A stretch of DNA of 64,000 nucleotides from contig NZ_JAPCIA010000001.1 in the NCBI RefSeq assembly GCF_026107375.2, positions 2,852,001-2,916,000 of the forward strand, in the 5' to 3' direction. Position 1 is the first letter of the stretch. Each line of letters opens with the position of its first letter. A model generated the notes under the pieces. The model searched no databases and was not told where the DNA came from. It saw only the letters and a list, made by a program, of their open reading frames with translations. A program made the translations under genes and the position numbers. Of the stretch, positions 8,852 to 17,006 are shown one piece after another. Origin of the DNA: Sphingomonas sp. BT-65 (lineage in GTDB: Bacteria; Pseudomonadota; Alphaproteobacteria; Sphingomonadales; Sphingomonadaceae).

Positions 8852-8870
8852 AAACATAGTATGTATTATC
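8852..8870. promoter_or_regulatory. Operator-like site in the divergent enolase/GntR promoter
   Basis: The bases ACATAGTATGTATTATC sit between the divergent enolase-family gene (start 8806) and the second GntR gene (start 8968). AGTATGTATTAT matches the site CATACGTATTAT upstream of the TonB receptor at 9 of 12 positions. It would allow autoregulation by the adjacent regulator. Confidence 0.5.
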
Positions 8871-8967
8871 TTTCCAAATCTGCAACCCTGTGAATTGCTA
8901 AAGCTTGACGCTGCGGGGCTTGCGGTTCCACCCTTGGTCGCTTGAACGGCCTGAGCGAGAGAAACGA

Positions 8968-9699
8968 ATGAACGAAACCACGGCCGCGCATCAGCGGGTC
9001 CGCCGCCGTCCGCGCCTGTCGACGGCGGTGGTCGAGGACTTGGTCAACGCGATCGTCATGGGCACCTATCCGGTCGGCACCGCGCTGCCGCCCGAGAACA
9101 TGCTGTGCGACATGTACGATGTCAGCCGCACCGTGGTGCGCGAGGCGACGACCGCGCTGACCGAGAAGGGGCTGGTCGTTTCGCAGCAGGGCCGCGGCAC
9201 GATCGTGCGCGACAGCCGCGCCTGGAACATGCTCGACCCGATGATCCTCTCCGCGCTGTTCCAGGGCGAGGACGGGCTGCGCTACCTCGACAATCTGTCC
9301 GAGGTGCGCACGTTGCTCGAATCGGCGATGGCGGCGAAGGCGGCGGCGAACGCGACGGACGAGTCGATCGCCGAGCTCGGCGACCAGATCGAGAAGCTCG
9401 AGGGGCTGGTGACGATGCCCTCGGCCTATGTCCATGAGGATTTGCGGTTCCACGACATCATCATGCGCATGTCGGGCGATCGCTTGAGCAAGGCGATCAT
9501 CGACGGCATCCAGTCGGAAGCGCTTCGCACCCATGGCTATTCGGGCAAGCTCAGCGTCGAGCATGTCCGCGAGACCCACGCCGCGCACCGCAAGGTCTAT
9601 GAGGCGATCGCCGCGCGCGACCCGGACCGCGCGTCGAAGGCGATGCACGATCATATCGCCGGGTCGTGGGCGAAGCGGCGCGCGCAGCCGCGGGGTTAA
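8968..9699 (+). CDS. GntR family transcriptional regulator, FadR/FCD subfamily (second)
   Basis: This 243-residue regulator has an N-terminal winged helix (DLVNAIVMGTYPVGTALPP, VSRTVVREATTALTEKGLV) and an FCD domain with the metal-site pattern EDLRFHDII, ETHAAHRKVYEAI and MHDHIAGSW. The start at 8968 gives MNETTAAHQRVRRR. It is transcribed away from the enolase-family gene and is followed by a hairpin at 9713-9738. It differs enough from the regulator at 2578-3354 that the two probably respond to different acids, although both could recognise related operators. Confidence 0.9.
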   Translation: MNETTAAHQRVRRRPRLSTAVVEDLVNAIVMGTYPVGTALPPENMLCDMYDVSRTVVREATTALTEKGLVVSQQGRGTIVRDSRAWNMLDPMILSALFQGEDGLRYLDNLSEVRTLLESAMAAKAAANATDESIAELGDQIEKLEGLVTMPSAYVHEDLRFHDIIMRMSGDRLSKAIIDGIQSEALRTHGYSGKLSVEHVRETHAAHRKVYEAIAARDPDRASKAMHDHIAGSWAKRRAQPRG

Positions 9700-9712
9700 G
9701 CCGGCACCCGGT

Positions 9713-9738
9713 ATTCCTCCCCCCTCCGGGGGAGGAAT
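9713..9738 (+). terminator. Hairpin after the second GntR gene
   Basis: ATTCCTCCCCCCTCCGGGGGAGGAAT is a near-perfect inverted repeat starting 13 bases after the GntR stop codon. It has no T-run, so termination is plausible but not proven. It also lies downstream of the convergent mutarotase gene. Confidence 0.5.
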
Positions 9739-9774
9739 TGGAATCGCTAGAACCTGCGCCGGTTATTCGACCAG

Positions 9775-10131
9775 TTAGGGTTGATCGCTCAGCGAATAGA
9801 TCTGCTCCATCTCGACCCATTTGCGGTCCGGCGCGAAGGGAAGCGATTTCTGGAAGCTCCCCATGAGCTTCTCCCAGGCGACGACGTCGGGATTGGCGGC
9901 GTCGCGGGCAAGCTTGAGCTCCGGGCTGGGGGCGCGGTCGGAATCCAAGTCCATGATCATGAACATGCGATCACCGACCAGCCAGATCTCAAGCGATTCG
10001 ACCCCATCGGCGCGGATCGCTGCGTTGATCGCAGCGGGTGGCCCGCCCGGCGCGTGCCAGCGGCGATAGGCGGCGATCAGCTCGGGATCGTCGTGCAGGT
10101 CGACGGCGAAGCAGCGGCGGATAAGCGGCAT
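9775..10131 (-). CDS. L-rhamnose mutarotase family protein (RhaM-like)
   Basis: This small cytoplasmic protein of 118 residues matches the RhaM/DUF718 family, which interconverts the anomers of L-rhamnose or related sugars. Family features seen are the N-terminal RRCFAVDLHDDPELIAAY, the RWHAPGG segment with a conserved histidine, and MFMIMDLD on a beta strand. The start at 10131 is chosen for its GGGAG ribosome site; a TTG 18 bases upstream is less likely. It is divergent from the DUF4432 operon with an operator-like site between. An L-fucose-specific version is possible given the fuconate-type dehydrogenase in the locus. Confidence 0.85.
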   Translation of the reverse strand: MPLIRRCFAVDLHDDPELIAAYRRWHAPGGPPAAINAAIRADGVESLEIWLVGDRMFMIMDLDSDRAPSPELKLARDAANPDVVAWEKLMGSFQKSLPFAPDRKWVEMEQIYSLSDQP

Positions 10132-10183
10132 GGGCAGTTTCTCCCGCAACGTCGATTGACGCGCGACGCTATCCTGCCCTAAA

Positions 10184-10200
10184 CATCATACGTCTTACAA
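10184..10200. promoter_or_regulatory. Operator-like site in the divergent mutarotase/DUF4432 promoter
   Basis: CATACGTCTTAC at 10187-10198, preceded by ACAT, matches the TonB-receptor site CATACGTATTAT at 10 of 12 positions and shares the 8-mer CATACGTC with the second element at 6321-6334. It ends 19 bases before the preferred DUF4432 start. Confidence 0.6.
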
Positions 10201-10216
10201 CATGATATGGAGCGGG

Positions 10217-11398
10217 ATGGTGCCGAGGCTCTATGGCGAGACCATTAACCGGCGCGGCCTGGCGGCGCGATCGGGTTCGCTCTCGCAATTCGCCGGCGTG
10301 CGGCTGTCGACGCTGGGCGACGGGGTCGAGCGCGGGGTGCGGCAACTGGAGTTCCGCACCGGCAGTGGCCTGCGCTTCACCGTCCTCGTCGATCGCGCGA
10401 TGGACATCGCCGAATGCGAGCATAACGGCCGCGCGGTAGGTTGGCACTCGCCCTCGGGCTTCCGCCATCCCGGGCTGCACGATTACGAAGGCGAGGGCGG
10501 GCTCGGCTGGTTCCGCTCGATGTCGGGGCTGCTGATCACCTGCGGGCTCGATCACGTCCTCTTCATGCACGACGATCCGGCGGGGCATTATTTCTACGGA
10601 CCGCGCGAGAAGGTTTCTTCGTCGCTGCACGGCCGCATCGGCACCATCCCCGCGCGGCTGACCGGCTATGGCGAGAGTTGGAACGGCGACGACTGCGTGC
10701 TGTGGGCGGAAGGGATCGTCCAGCAATCGACCGTGTTCGGCGAGGACCTGCACCTCGTTCGCCGGATCGAGGCGGATGTCGGCGGCGATGAGATCCGGCT
10801 GATCGACCGGGTGGTCAATCACGGCTTCTACCGCACGCCGCACATGTACTGCTACCATATCAACGTCAGCCATCCGGTGGTGGCGGAAGGCTCGCGCTAC
10901 GTCGCGCCGATCAAGGACGTGATCTGGGCGGCGCACCAGGACAAGTATCGCGAGCAGGATACCGGCTACCGCACCTTCCCCGCGCCGATCGTCAATTTCC
11001 ACGAGCAGGTGTGGCAGCACGACATGGCCGCCGATGCTGCGGGCAAGGTCAATGTCGCGGTGGTCAATGAAGCGCTCGGCTTCGGCTTCGAGGTCGAGAC
11101 GCGCAAGGACCAGTTCCCCGCGATGTACGAGTGGCAGAACCTCCATGCCGGCCATTATGCCGTCGGGATCGAGCCCTCGACCAACCACGTCCTGGGCAAG
11201 GATTTCGCGCGCGAGCGCGGCGAGCTGATCTGGCTCGAGCATGGCGAGGCGCGGGGCTACGACAGCGTCTTCCGCATCCTTCCCGATGCCGGTACCGTCG
11301 CCGACGCGGTCAAGCGGATCGAGGGCGTCGCACTTCAGCCGGCGGACGAATATCCCGAGCCCTCGGGCAATTTCCCGCCGATCGGGGGCGCCAGGTGA
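10217..11398 (+). CDS. DUF4432 (aldose-1-epimerase-like) protein
   Basis: This is the first gene of the seven-gene operon. The sequence belongs to DUF4432, a family with the galactose-mutarotase-like beta-sandwich fold. Conserved stretches include LVDRAMDIAECEHNGRAVGW, LITCGLDHV, YCYHINVSHPV and the C-terminal VGIEPSTNHVLGKDFARE, which carries the sort of acidic and histidine residues used by aldose epimerases. ATG codons exist at 10202 and 10217; the second has a GGAG box just upstream and gives MVPRLYGET, the usual family N-terminus. No signal peptide is seen, so it is cytoplasmic. An epimerase or isomerase role on the incoming sugar or sugar acid is inferred. Confidence 0.8.
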   Translation: MVPRLYGETINRRGLAARSGSLSQFAGVRLSTLGDGVERGVRQLEFRTGSGLRFTVLVDRAMDIAECEHNGRAVGWHSPSGFRHPGLHDYEGEGGLGWFRSMSGLLITCGLDHVLFMHDDPAGHYFYGPREKVSSSLHGRIGTIPARLTGYGESWNGDDCVLWAEGIVQQSTVFGEDLHLVRRIEADVGGDEIRLIDRVVNHGFYRTPHMYCYHINVSHPVVAEGSRYVAPIKDVIWAAHQDKYREQDTGYRTFPAPIVNFHEQVWQHDMAADAAGKVNVAVVNEALGFGFEVETRKDQFPAMYEWQNLHAGHYAVGIEPSTNHVLGKDFARERGELIWLEHGEARGYDSVFRILPDAGTVADAVKRIEGVALQPADEYPEPSGNFPPIGGAR

Positions 11399-12141
11399 AG
11401 GGCCGCACCGTCCTTTACACCGGCGCTGCGGGTGGTTTGGGCCTCGAAACCACCCTGTTGATGCTCGATCGGGGCGCGACCGTGGTGGCGATCGACAACG
11501 ATCTCGCCAAGGTCGAGAGCCTCAAGGCGGCCGCCGAAGGCAAGGGGCCGGGCACGCTGGTGGTCTCGACCGCCGACCTTTCCGACCTTGCCGGATTCCG
11601 CGACACGCTCGACCAGTTGGCGCGGCATATCGGCGGGTTCGATGTGGTGATCAACAACGCCGCGATCTATCCGTCGAAGCCGTTCGAGGACTATTCGATC
11701 GAGGAGCATCAGGCGGTCCAGCGCGTCAATGTCGATGCCGGGATCGTCGCGGTGCAGGCGGCGCTGCCGGGAATGCGCGAGCGCGGCTTCGGCCGGATCA
11801 TCAACATCTCCAGCATCACGCTCTCGGGCGGCTGGGCGAACCTCTCGCCCTATGTCGCGTCGAAGATGGCGCTCGTCGGGCTGACCCGCGCCTGGGCGCG
11901 CGAGTTCGGGCAATATGGCGTCACCGTCAACGCGATCGCCCCGGGCGCCTTCCCAACCGACGCCGAGAAGATCCACCCCGATCCCGACGGCTATAACCGC
12001 ATGGTGCTCGACGCCCAGTCGATCAAGCGCCGCGGCACCGCGCAAGACATCGCCAACGCCATCGCCTTCTTCGCGAGCGACGAGTCCGGTTTCGTCACCG
12101 GCCAGACGCTGCACGTGAATGGCGGCTGGACCATGAATTGA
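11395..12141 (+). CDS. Short-chain dehydrogenase/reductase (SDR)
   Basis: This 248-residue SDR starts at a GTG that overlaps the DUF4432 stop (GTGA), so the two are translationally coupled. It has the cofactor loop TGAAGGLGLE, the NNAA motif, catalytic serine in ISSITLSGG and YVASK. D at VVAIDND after strand 2 suggests NAD preference. The C-terminus has the usual SDR ending NGGWTMN. In this operon it most likely oxidises a sugar-acid hydroxyl, producing a keto acid for the following CoA-dependent steps. The precise substrate is unknown. It is not close to the SDR at 26065-26793. Confidence 0.88.
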   Translation: MKGRTVLYTGAAGGLGLETTLLMLDRGATVVAIDNDLAKVESLKAAAEGKGPGTLVVSTADLSDLAGFRDTLDQLARHIGGFDVVINNAAIYPSKPFEDYSIEEHQAVQRVNVDAGIVAVQAALPGMRERGFGRIINISSITLSGGWANLSPYVASKMALVGLTRAWAREFGQYGVTVNAIAPGAFPTDAEKIHPDPDGYNRMVLDAQSIKRRGTAQDIANAIAFFASDESGFVTGQTLHVNGGWTMN

Positions 12142-12151
12142 GGACGAAGAC

Positions 12152-13345
12152 GTGACCAATATCCTGAGCGGCATCCGCGTGCTCGACTGCTCGATCGCGA
12201 TGGCAGGACCCTTTGCGGCGCAGCGCATGGGCGACATGGGCGCCGACGTGGTGAAGGTCGAGCCGACCAGCGGCGAGTGGCAGCGTCACGCCAGCGCGGG
12301 CGGCGCCAACGGCAACAAGATCAACGTCTCGTTCCTGTCGCTCAACCGCAACAAGCGCAGCCTCGCGGTCGATCTCAAGGCGCCCGAGGGCAAGGCGCTG
12401 CTGCTCGAGCTGGTCAAGGACGCCGACGTGTTCCTGCAGAACTACCGCCCTGGCGTCGCGGAACGGCTGGGGGTGGACTATGCCACGCTCAGCGCGATCA
12501 ACCCGCGCCTGATCTATGTCTCGATGTCGGGCTATGGCGAGGACGGGCCGTACCGCAATTTCCCCGGGCAGGACCTGCTGCTCCAGGGCATGTCGGGCGC
12601 GATGATGTCGACCGGGGCGGAGGGCGCGCCGCCGTCGGCCGCGGGGCAATATCTGGTCGATGCGGTCACCGCCTATTCGGCGTTCGAGGGCGCGCTCGCC
12701 GCGCTGTTTCACCGCGAGCGCACCGGCGAGGGCCAGCTGGTGCAGGTCAACATGCTCGACGCGATCACCACGATCCAGATGCAGGAGCTGTCGGTGTTCA
12801 CCGTCGGCAACAAGCCGCAGGCGCGTTCCGCCGAACCGCATGCGCACAGCTATATCCGCGCGCCCTATGGCGTGTTCGCGACCAAGGACGGGTACGTCAC
12901 CGTCGCGATGGCCTCACTCAGGAAGCTCGGCGAGCTGTTCGGCGATTCCTTCTTCGACGGGCTCGACGACGAGCGCGACAGTTGGGCGCTGCGCGACCAG
13001 ATCTTCGCCAAGGTGAAGGAACACCTCCCCGCGCGCACCAGCGCCGAATGGCTCGAGGAGATGCGCGCACGCGATATCTGGGCGGGGCCGGTCTATGGCT
13101 ATGCCGACCTGGTCGAGGACGCGCAGATCAGGCACAACGGCACCTTCGTCGAATATGACCACCCGACCGAGGGCCGGGTGAAGGCGCCGGGCTTCCCGAT
13201 CCGCTTCTCCAAGACGCCCTCGGTGGTGGAGCGCGGCGCGCCCTTGGTCGGCGAGCATAGCCGCGAGCTGCTGCGCGAGGCAGGGCTGGACGATGCCGCG
13301 ATCGAGGCGCTGATCGAATCGGGCGTGGTGCGCCAGCACGCATGA
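12152..13345 (+). CDS. Class III CoA-transferase (CaiB/BaiF family)
   Basis: This 397-residue enzyme moves CoA between carboxylic acids. It starts with GTG, 10 bases after the SDR stop. Family hallmarks are VLDCSIAMAGPFAAQRMGDMG, VVKVEP, LNRNKRSLAVDLK, ENYRPG-like QNYRPGV and the catalytic aspartate D170 in QYLVDAVTAY, close to D169 of formyl-CoA transferase. It would activate a sugar-derived acid as a CoA thioester for the downstream crotonase. Carnitine, oxalate and mesaconate are typical family substrates, but none fits this context. It overlaps the next gene by 4 bases. Confidence 0.92.
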   Translation: MTNILSGIRVLDCSIAMAGPFAAQRMGDMGADVVKVEPTSGEWQRHASAGGANGNKINVSFLSLNRNKRSLAVDLKAPEGKALLLELVKDADVFLQNYRPGVAERLGVDYATLSAINPRLIYVSMSGYGEDGPYRNFPGQDLLLQGMSGAMMSTGAEGAPPSAAGQYLVDAVTAYSAFEGALAALFHRERTGEGQLVQVNMLDAITTIQMQELSVFTVGNKPQARSAEPHAHSYIRAPYGVFATKDGYVTVAMASLRKLGELFGDSFFDGLDDERDSWALRDQIFAKVKEHLPARTSAEWLEEMRARDIWAGPVYGYADLVEDAQIRHNGTFVEYDHPTEGRVKAPGFPIRFSKTPSVVERGAPLVGEHSRELLREAGLDDAAIEALIESGVVRQHA

Positions 13346-14460
13346 GCGGGCCCGAATATCGCGGCCTGACCTGGGATCATCCGCGCGGCCACAATGCGCT
13401 GGCAGCCGCGGCGGCGCAGGCCGGGGGACTGTCGCTCACTTGGGACAAGCACCCGCTCGAAGGGTTCGAATCGCACCCGATCGGCGACCTTTGCGCGCGC
13501 TACGATCTGGTCGTGCTCGATCATCCGCATGTCGGCGAGGCGGTCGCGGCGGACTGCCTCGTGCCGATCGAGGATCTGTTCGGCGCGGATGAGATCGCAG
13601 GCTGGCGCAATGCGGTCGCGGGCCCGTCGCTCGCCAGTTATCATTATGCCGGCAGGCACTGGGCGCTTCCCCTCGATGCGGCGACGCAGGTGATGGCTTA
13701 TCGCCGCGAAGCGATCGCCTTGCCCCCGCTCGAATGGGCGCAGCTTCCTGCCTTTGCCGAGGACCACGCCGTCGCCCTGTCGCTCGCCGGGCCGCATGCG
13801 ATCCTCAGCTTCCAGTCGATCTGCGGCGCATTGGGCTTCGAAGCCGTCGCGCCGCGCGACGCCTTCATGGACCGCGCCATTGCCCGCGAAGCTTATGCCC
13901 TGATGGCCGCGCTGACCGGCGAGTTGACGCGGCGTGCGCAGGCGCTCAACCCGATCGCGATGCTCGGCGCGATCGAGCGTGGTGAGGGGATCGACCTCTG
14001 CCCGCTGATCTATGGCTATGTGAATTATGCGACCCGCGGTGTGGGCTTTGCCAATGCACCGGCAGGGCCGGGCGGGCGGATCGGATCGACGCTCGGCGGT
14101 ACCGGGATCGGCGTGTCGAAGCGGTGTCAGGTTACACCCGCGCTGCTCGGTCATCTGCGCTGGCTGATGTCGGAGCCGGTCCAGTGCGGCTTCATCCCGC
14201 AGCAGGACGGCCAGCCCGCGCTCCGCCCGGCGTGGCAGGACGATGCGGTCAATATCGCCACCGGCGGGTTCTTCGCCGCGACCCTCGCCACGGTCGAAGC
14301 GGCGCTTCTGCGTCCGCGCCATGACGGGGCGATCGCCTTCCAGACCGCGGCATCCACGCGATTGCGTGCCGCGCTCCTCGACGGCGCCGCCGCCGATCCC
14401 GTGCTAGACGATCTCGAAATCTTGTACCGCATGCATCACCCGGCCGGAGCCGAGACATGA
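13342..14460 (+). CDS. Cytosolic solute-binding-protein-like protein
   Basis: The 372 residues resemble carbohydrate ABC-transporter binding proteins (family 1 type): ALAAAAAQAGGLSLTWDKHPL, YDLVVLDHPHVGE, WALPLDAATQVMAYRREAI and an NIATGGFFA segment near the end. There is no signal peptide or lipobox, and no ABC permease or ATPase gene lies nearby. ATGA overlaps join it to both the CoA-transferase and the crotonase genes, so it is made together with cytosolic enzymes. I recall this type of protein next to CaiB and crotonase genes in other proteobacteria, without a known role. It may bind or deliver the acid substrate, or be part of an enzyme complex; that is inference. Confidence 0.75.
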   Translation: MSGPEYRGLTWDHPRGHNALAAAAAQAGGLSLTWDKHPLEGFESHPIGDLCARYDLVVLDHPHVGEAVAADCLVPIEDLFGADEIAGWRNAVAGPSLASYHYAGRHWALPLDAATQVMAYRREAIALPPLEWAQLPAFAEDHAVALSLAGPHAILSFQSICGALGFEAVAPRDAFMDRAIAREAYALMAALTGELTRRAQALNPIAMLGAIERGEGIDLCPLIYGYVNYATRGVGFANAPAGPGGRIGSTLGGTGIGVSKRCQVTPALLGHLRWLMSEPVQCGFIPQQDGQPALRPAWQDDAVNIATGGFFAATLATVEAALLRPRHDGAIAFQTAASTRLRAALLDGAAADPVLDDLEILYRMHHPAGAET

Positions 14461-15227
14461 CCGACGATCTGCTGTTCACCGTGGCCGACCATGTCGCCAC
14501 CATCACCCTCAACCGCCCGGCCAAGCTCAATGCGCTGACGCCCGAGATGGCCGCCGCACTGATCGCCGCGGTTGCCGAGTGCAACAGCAGCGACGCCGTG
14601 CGCTGCGTCGTTATCACCGGCGCGGGGGAGAAGGCCTTCTCCGCGGGCTCCGACATTACCACGCTCGACGGCTATGCGACCCCCTGGGACTTCCGCAACC
14701 GCGACGATTATTGCGACGCGCTACGCGCCTGCCGCAAGCCGGTGGTCGCCGCGGTCAACGGCTATGCGCTGGGCGGGGGGCTCGAGACGGCGATGGCGGC
14801 GGACATTCGTATTGCTTCGACCAATGCGAAGTTCGCCGCGCCCGAGATCAAGCTCGGCTGGATCGGCGGCGGCGGGATGGCGGCGGGGCTCACTTACTCG
14901 ATGGGCGCGTCCAACGCCGCGCTGATGCTGCTCACCGGCGACATGATCGATGCCGAGAAGGCGCTGGCCTGGGGCCTGGTGAGCGAGGTCGTCGCGCCCG
15001 ACGCGCTGCTCGTTCGGGCGCAGGAAATCGCCGCGACGATCGCCTCGCGCGCCCCGATCGCGGCGGAGACCGCCAAGCTCAACCTGCGCGCGGCGCATAC
15101 CATGCCGTGGGACAAGGCGATCGAATATGAGCGCGACCTGCAGGCGATCTGCTTTGCGACCGAGGATGCCAGGGAAGGCCGCACCGCCTTTGCCGAGAAG
15201 CGTGCGCCCGTCTTCCGCCGCCGCTAG
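14457..15227 (+). CDS. Enoyl-CoA hydratase/isomerase family protein (crotonase)
   Basis: This 256-residue crotonase starts inside an ATGA overlap with the binding-protein-like gene. It has the oxyanion-hole segments FSAGSDITTL and YALGGGLETAMAADIRIAS and the catalytic-region glutamate in APEIKLGWIGGGG. Crotonases hydrate enoyl-CoA thioesters, but the fold also performs retro-Claisen and retro-aldol cleavage. After a CoA transferase acting on a sugar acid, either dehydration/hydration or C-C cleavage is plausible. There is no accompanying acyl-CoA dehydrogenase or thiolase, so this is not a standard beta-oxidation set. Confidence 0.9.
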   Translation: MTDDLLFTVADHVATITLNRPAKLNALTPEMAAALIAAVAECNSSDAVRCVVITGAGEKAFSAGSDITTLDGYATPWDFRNRDDYCDALRACRKPVVAAVNGYALGGGLETAMAADIRIASTNAKFAAPEIKLGWIGGGGMAAGLTYSMGASNAALMLLTGDMIDAEKALAWGLVSEVVAPDALLVRAQEIAATIASRAPIAAETAKLNLRAAHTMPWDKAIEYERDLQAICFATEDAREGRTAFAEKRAPVFRRR

Positions 15228-15236
15228 TCTCGATCC

Positions 15237-16193
15237 ATGACCAAGCCGAAGATCCTGCTCACCCGCCGCTGGCCCGAAGCGGTCGAGGCGCGGCTGGCTG
15301 CCAGCTACGAGGTGACGCTGAACGAGTCCGACGTGCCGATGGACGCCGCGGCGCTGGCGCAGGCGATGCGCGAGCATGACGCGCTCTGCCCGACCGTAAC
15401 CGACAAGATCGGCCGCGACGTGATCCTCGCCGAGGGCCGCCGAGCGCGGATCATCGGCAACTACGGCGCGGGGTTCGAGCATATCGATCTCGATGCGGCG
15501 CATGAGGGGGGGATCGTGGTGACCAACACGCCCGACGTGTTGACCGACGCCACCGCCGACATCGCGATGATGCTGATCCTGATGGCGACTCGCCGCGCGG
15601 GCGAGGGCGAGCGCGAGCTGCGCGCCGGCGCGTGGACCGGCTGGCGGCCGACCCACCTGCTCGGCCGATCGCTGCGCGGCAAGGTGCTGGGGCTGGTCGG
15701 CTATGGCCGCATCGCGCGCGCCGTGGCCGAACGGGCAAAGGCGTTCGGGATGCAGATCATCGTCCACAGTCGCAGTCGCGCCGAGGATGTGCCTGAGGAG
15801 GCCTATCACGCCTCACTCGACAGCCTGCTGCGTATCGCCGACGTGGTCTCCCTGCATGCGCCTGGAGGTGTGGCGACACGCCACATGATCGACGCGGCCG
15901 CGCTCGCCACGATGAAGCGCGATGCAGTGCTGGTGAACACCGGGCGCGGCACGTTGATCGACGAGGCGACGCTGGCCGCGGCGCTCCGCGAGGGCACGAT
16001 CGCCGCCGCCGGGCTCGACGTGTACGAACGCGAGCCCGCGGTCGAGACGGCGCTGGTCGACCTCCCCAATGCGGTGCTGCTCCCGCATCTCGGCTCGGCC
16101 ACACTGGAAACGCGCGAGGCGATGGGGATGAAGGTCGCCGACAATCTCGACGCCTTCTTCGCCGGGCAGGAGCCGCTTGACCGCGTCGCTTGA
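15237..16193 (+). CDS. D-2-hydroxyacid dehydrogenase (glyoxylate/hydroxypyruvate reductase type)
   Basis: This 318-residue NAD(P)-dependent dehydrogenase has the order typical of the D-isomer-specific family: NYGAGFEHIDLDAA, TNTPDVLTDATAD, cofactor loop GLVGYGRIARAV (third glycine replaced by alanine), the arginine in NTGRGTLIDE, glutamate in GLDVYEREP and histidine in LPHLGSAT. The arrangement is that of glyoxylate/hydroxypyruvate reductases. It lies 9 bases after the crotonase gene and overlaps the glycerate kinase gene by 17 bases. Together they suggest hydroxypyruvate to D-glycerate to phosphoglycerate as the exit of the operon pathway. Confidence 0.88.
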   Translation: MTKPKILLTRRWPEAVEARLAASYEVTLNESDVPMDAAALAQAMREHDALCPTVTDKIGRDVILAEGRRARIIGNYGAGFEHIDLDAAHEGGIVVTNTPDVLTDATADIAMMLILMATRRAGEGERELRAGAWTGWRPTHLLGRSLRGKVLGLVGYGRIARAVAERAKAFGMQIIVHSRSRAEDVPEEAYHASLDSLLRIADVVSLHAPGGVATRHMIDAAALATMKRDAVLVNTGRGTLIDEATLAAALREGTIAAAGLDVYEREPAVETALVDLPNAVLLPHLGSATLETREAMGMKVADNLDAFFAGQEPLDRVA

Positions 16194-16980
16194 GATCGTC
16201 GCGCAGGCGGCCAGTGTCTGGCTCGAGGCCAGCCCGCGCCCGCTGATCCTCGGCATCTGCGGCTCGCAGGGCAGCGGCAAGTCGACCCTGGCGCGGGGCT
16301 TGGTCGAGCGGCTGGGGGTTCGCGCCGCGATACTCTCGCTCGACGATCTGTATCTGAGCAGGGCGCTGCGGGCGGACCTGGCGCGCGAGGTTCATCCGTT
16401 GCTCGCCACGCGCGGCGTGCCGCTGACGCACGATGTGGCGCTGGGCTGCGCGATCCTCGACGAGGTGAAGGCGGGGCGCCCGGTGCGCCTCCCGCGGTTC
16501 GACAAGGCAAGCGACGAGCCACTGCCGGAAACGCAATGGCAGCCGGTGGACGCGCCGCTCGACCTGCTGATCTTCGAGGGCTGGTGCGTGGGTGCGGCGG
16601 CGCAGCATGCGAGTGAACGGGTCGAGCCGATCAACGATCTGGAACGCGAGCACGACGCCGACGGACGCTGGCGGCGGGCGGTGAACGCGGCGCTGGCCGG
16701 ACCCTATCAGGCGTTGTTCGCGCGGATCGACCGGCTGGTGCTGCTCGCGGCGCCGGGGTTCGAGGTGGTGCGCGACTGGCGCGCCCAGCAGGAAGCCGAG
16801 TTGCGCGCAACGCTCGCGGCCGTGGGGCGCGATCCGGCACTGGCGATGACGGACGCGCAGGTCGCGCGCTTCATTCAGCACTATGAGCGCATCACCCGCG
16901 CGATCCTCGACGAGATGCCGGGACGCGCCGATCTCACCCTCCGGCTCGACCCCGGACGCGAGGTGATCGGCAAAACCTGA
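16177..16980 (+). CDS. D-glycerate kinase, P-loop (GLYK-like) type
   Basis: This 267-residue protein matches the P-loop kinase family of plant and fungal D-glycerate 3-kinase. It has Walker A GICGSQGSGKST near residues 25-36, LSLDDLYL with the family's DDxY motif, FDKASDEPLP and FEGWCVG. The apparent start is a TTG at 16177, inside the preceding gene; no better start leaves the P-loop domain whole. It would make 3-phosphoglycerate from D-glycerate. As the last gene of the operon it connects the pathway to glycolysis. Phosphorylation of another short sugar acid cannot be excluded. Confidence 0.85.
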   Translation: MTASLEIVAQAASVWLEASPRPLILGICGSQGSGKSTLARGLVERLGVRAAILSLDDLYLSRALRADLAREVHPLLATRGVPLTHDVALGCAILDEVKAGRPVRLPRFDKASDEPLPETQWQPVDAPLDLLIFEGWCVGAAAQHASERVEPINDLEREHDADGRWRRAVNAALAGPYQALFARIDRLVLLAAPGFEVVRDWRAQQEAELRATLAAVGRDPALAMTDAQVARFIQHYERITRAILDEMPGRADLTLRLDPGREVIGKT

Positions 16981-17006
16981 CTTACAGCTTGCAGCCGCCG
17001 ACCCGC

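Noticed and set aside
13342..14460. Ordinary periplasmic ABC binding protein
   Set aside because: No signal peptide, no lipobox and no permease or ATPase genes nearby; overlaps bind it to cytosolic enzymes.
12152..15227. Fatty-acid or carnitine beta-oxidation cluster
   Set aside because: CoA transferase and crotonase are present but acyl-CoA dehydrogenase, 3-hydroxyacyl-CoA dehydrogenase and thiolase are absent, and the neighbours are sugar enzymes.
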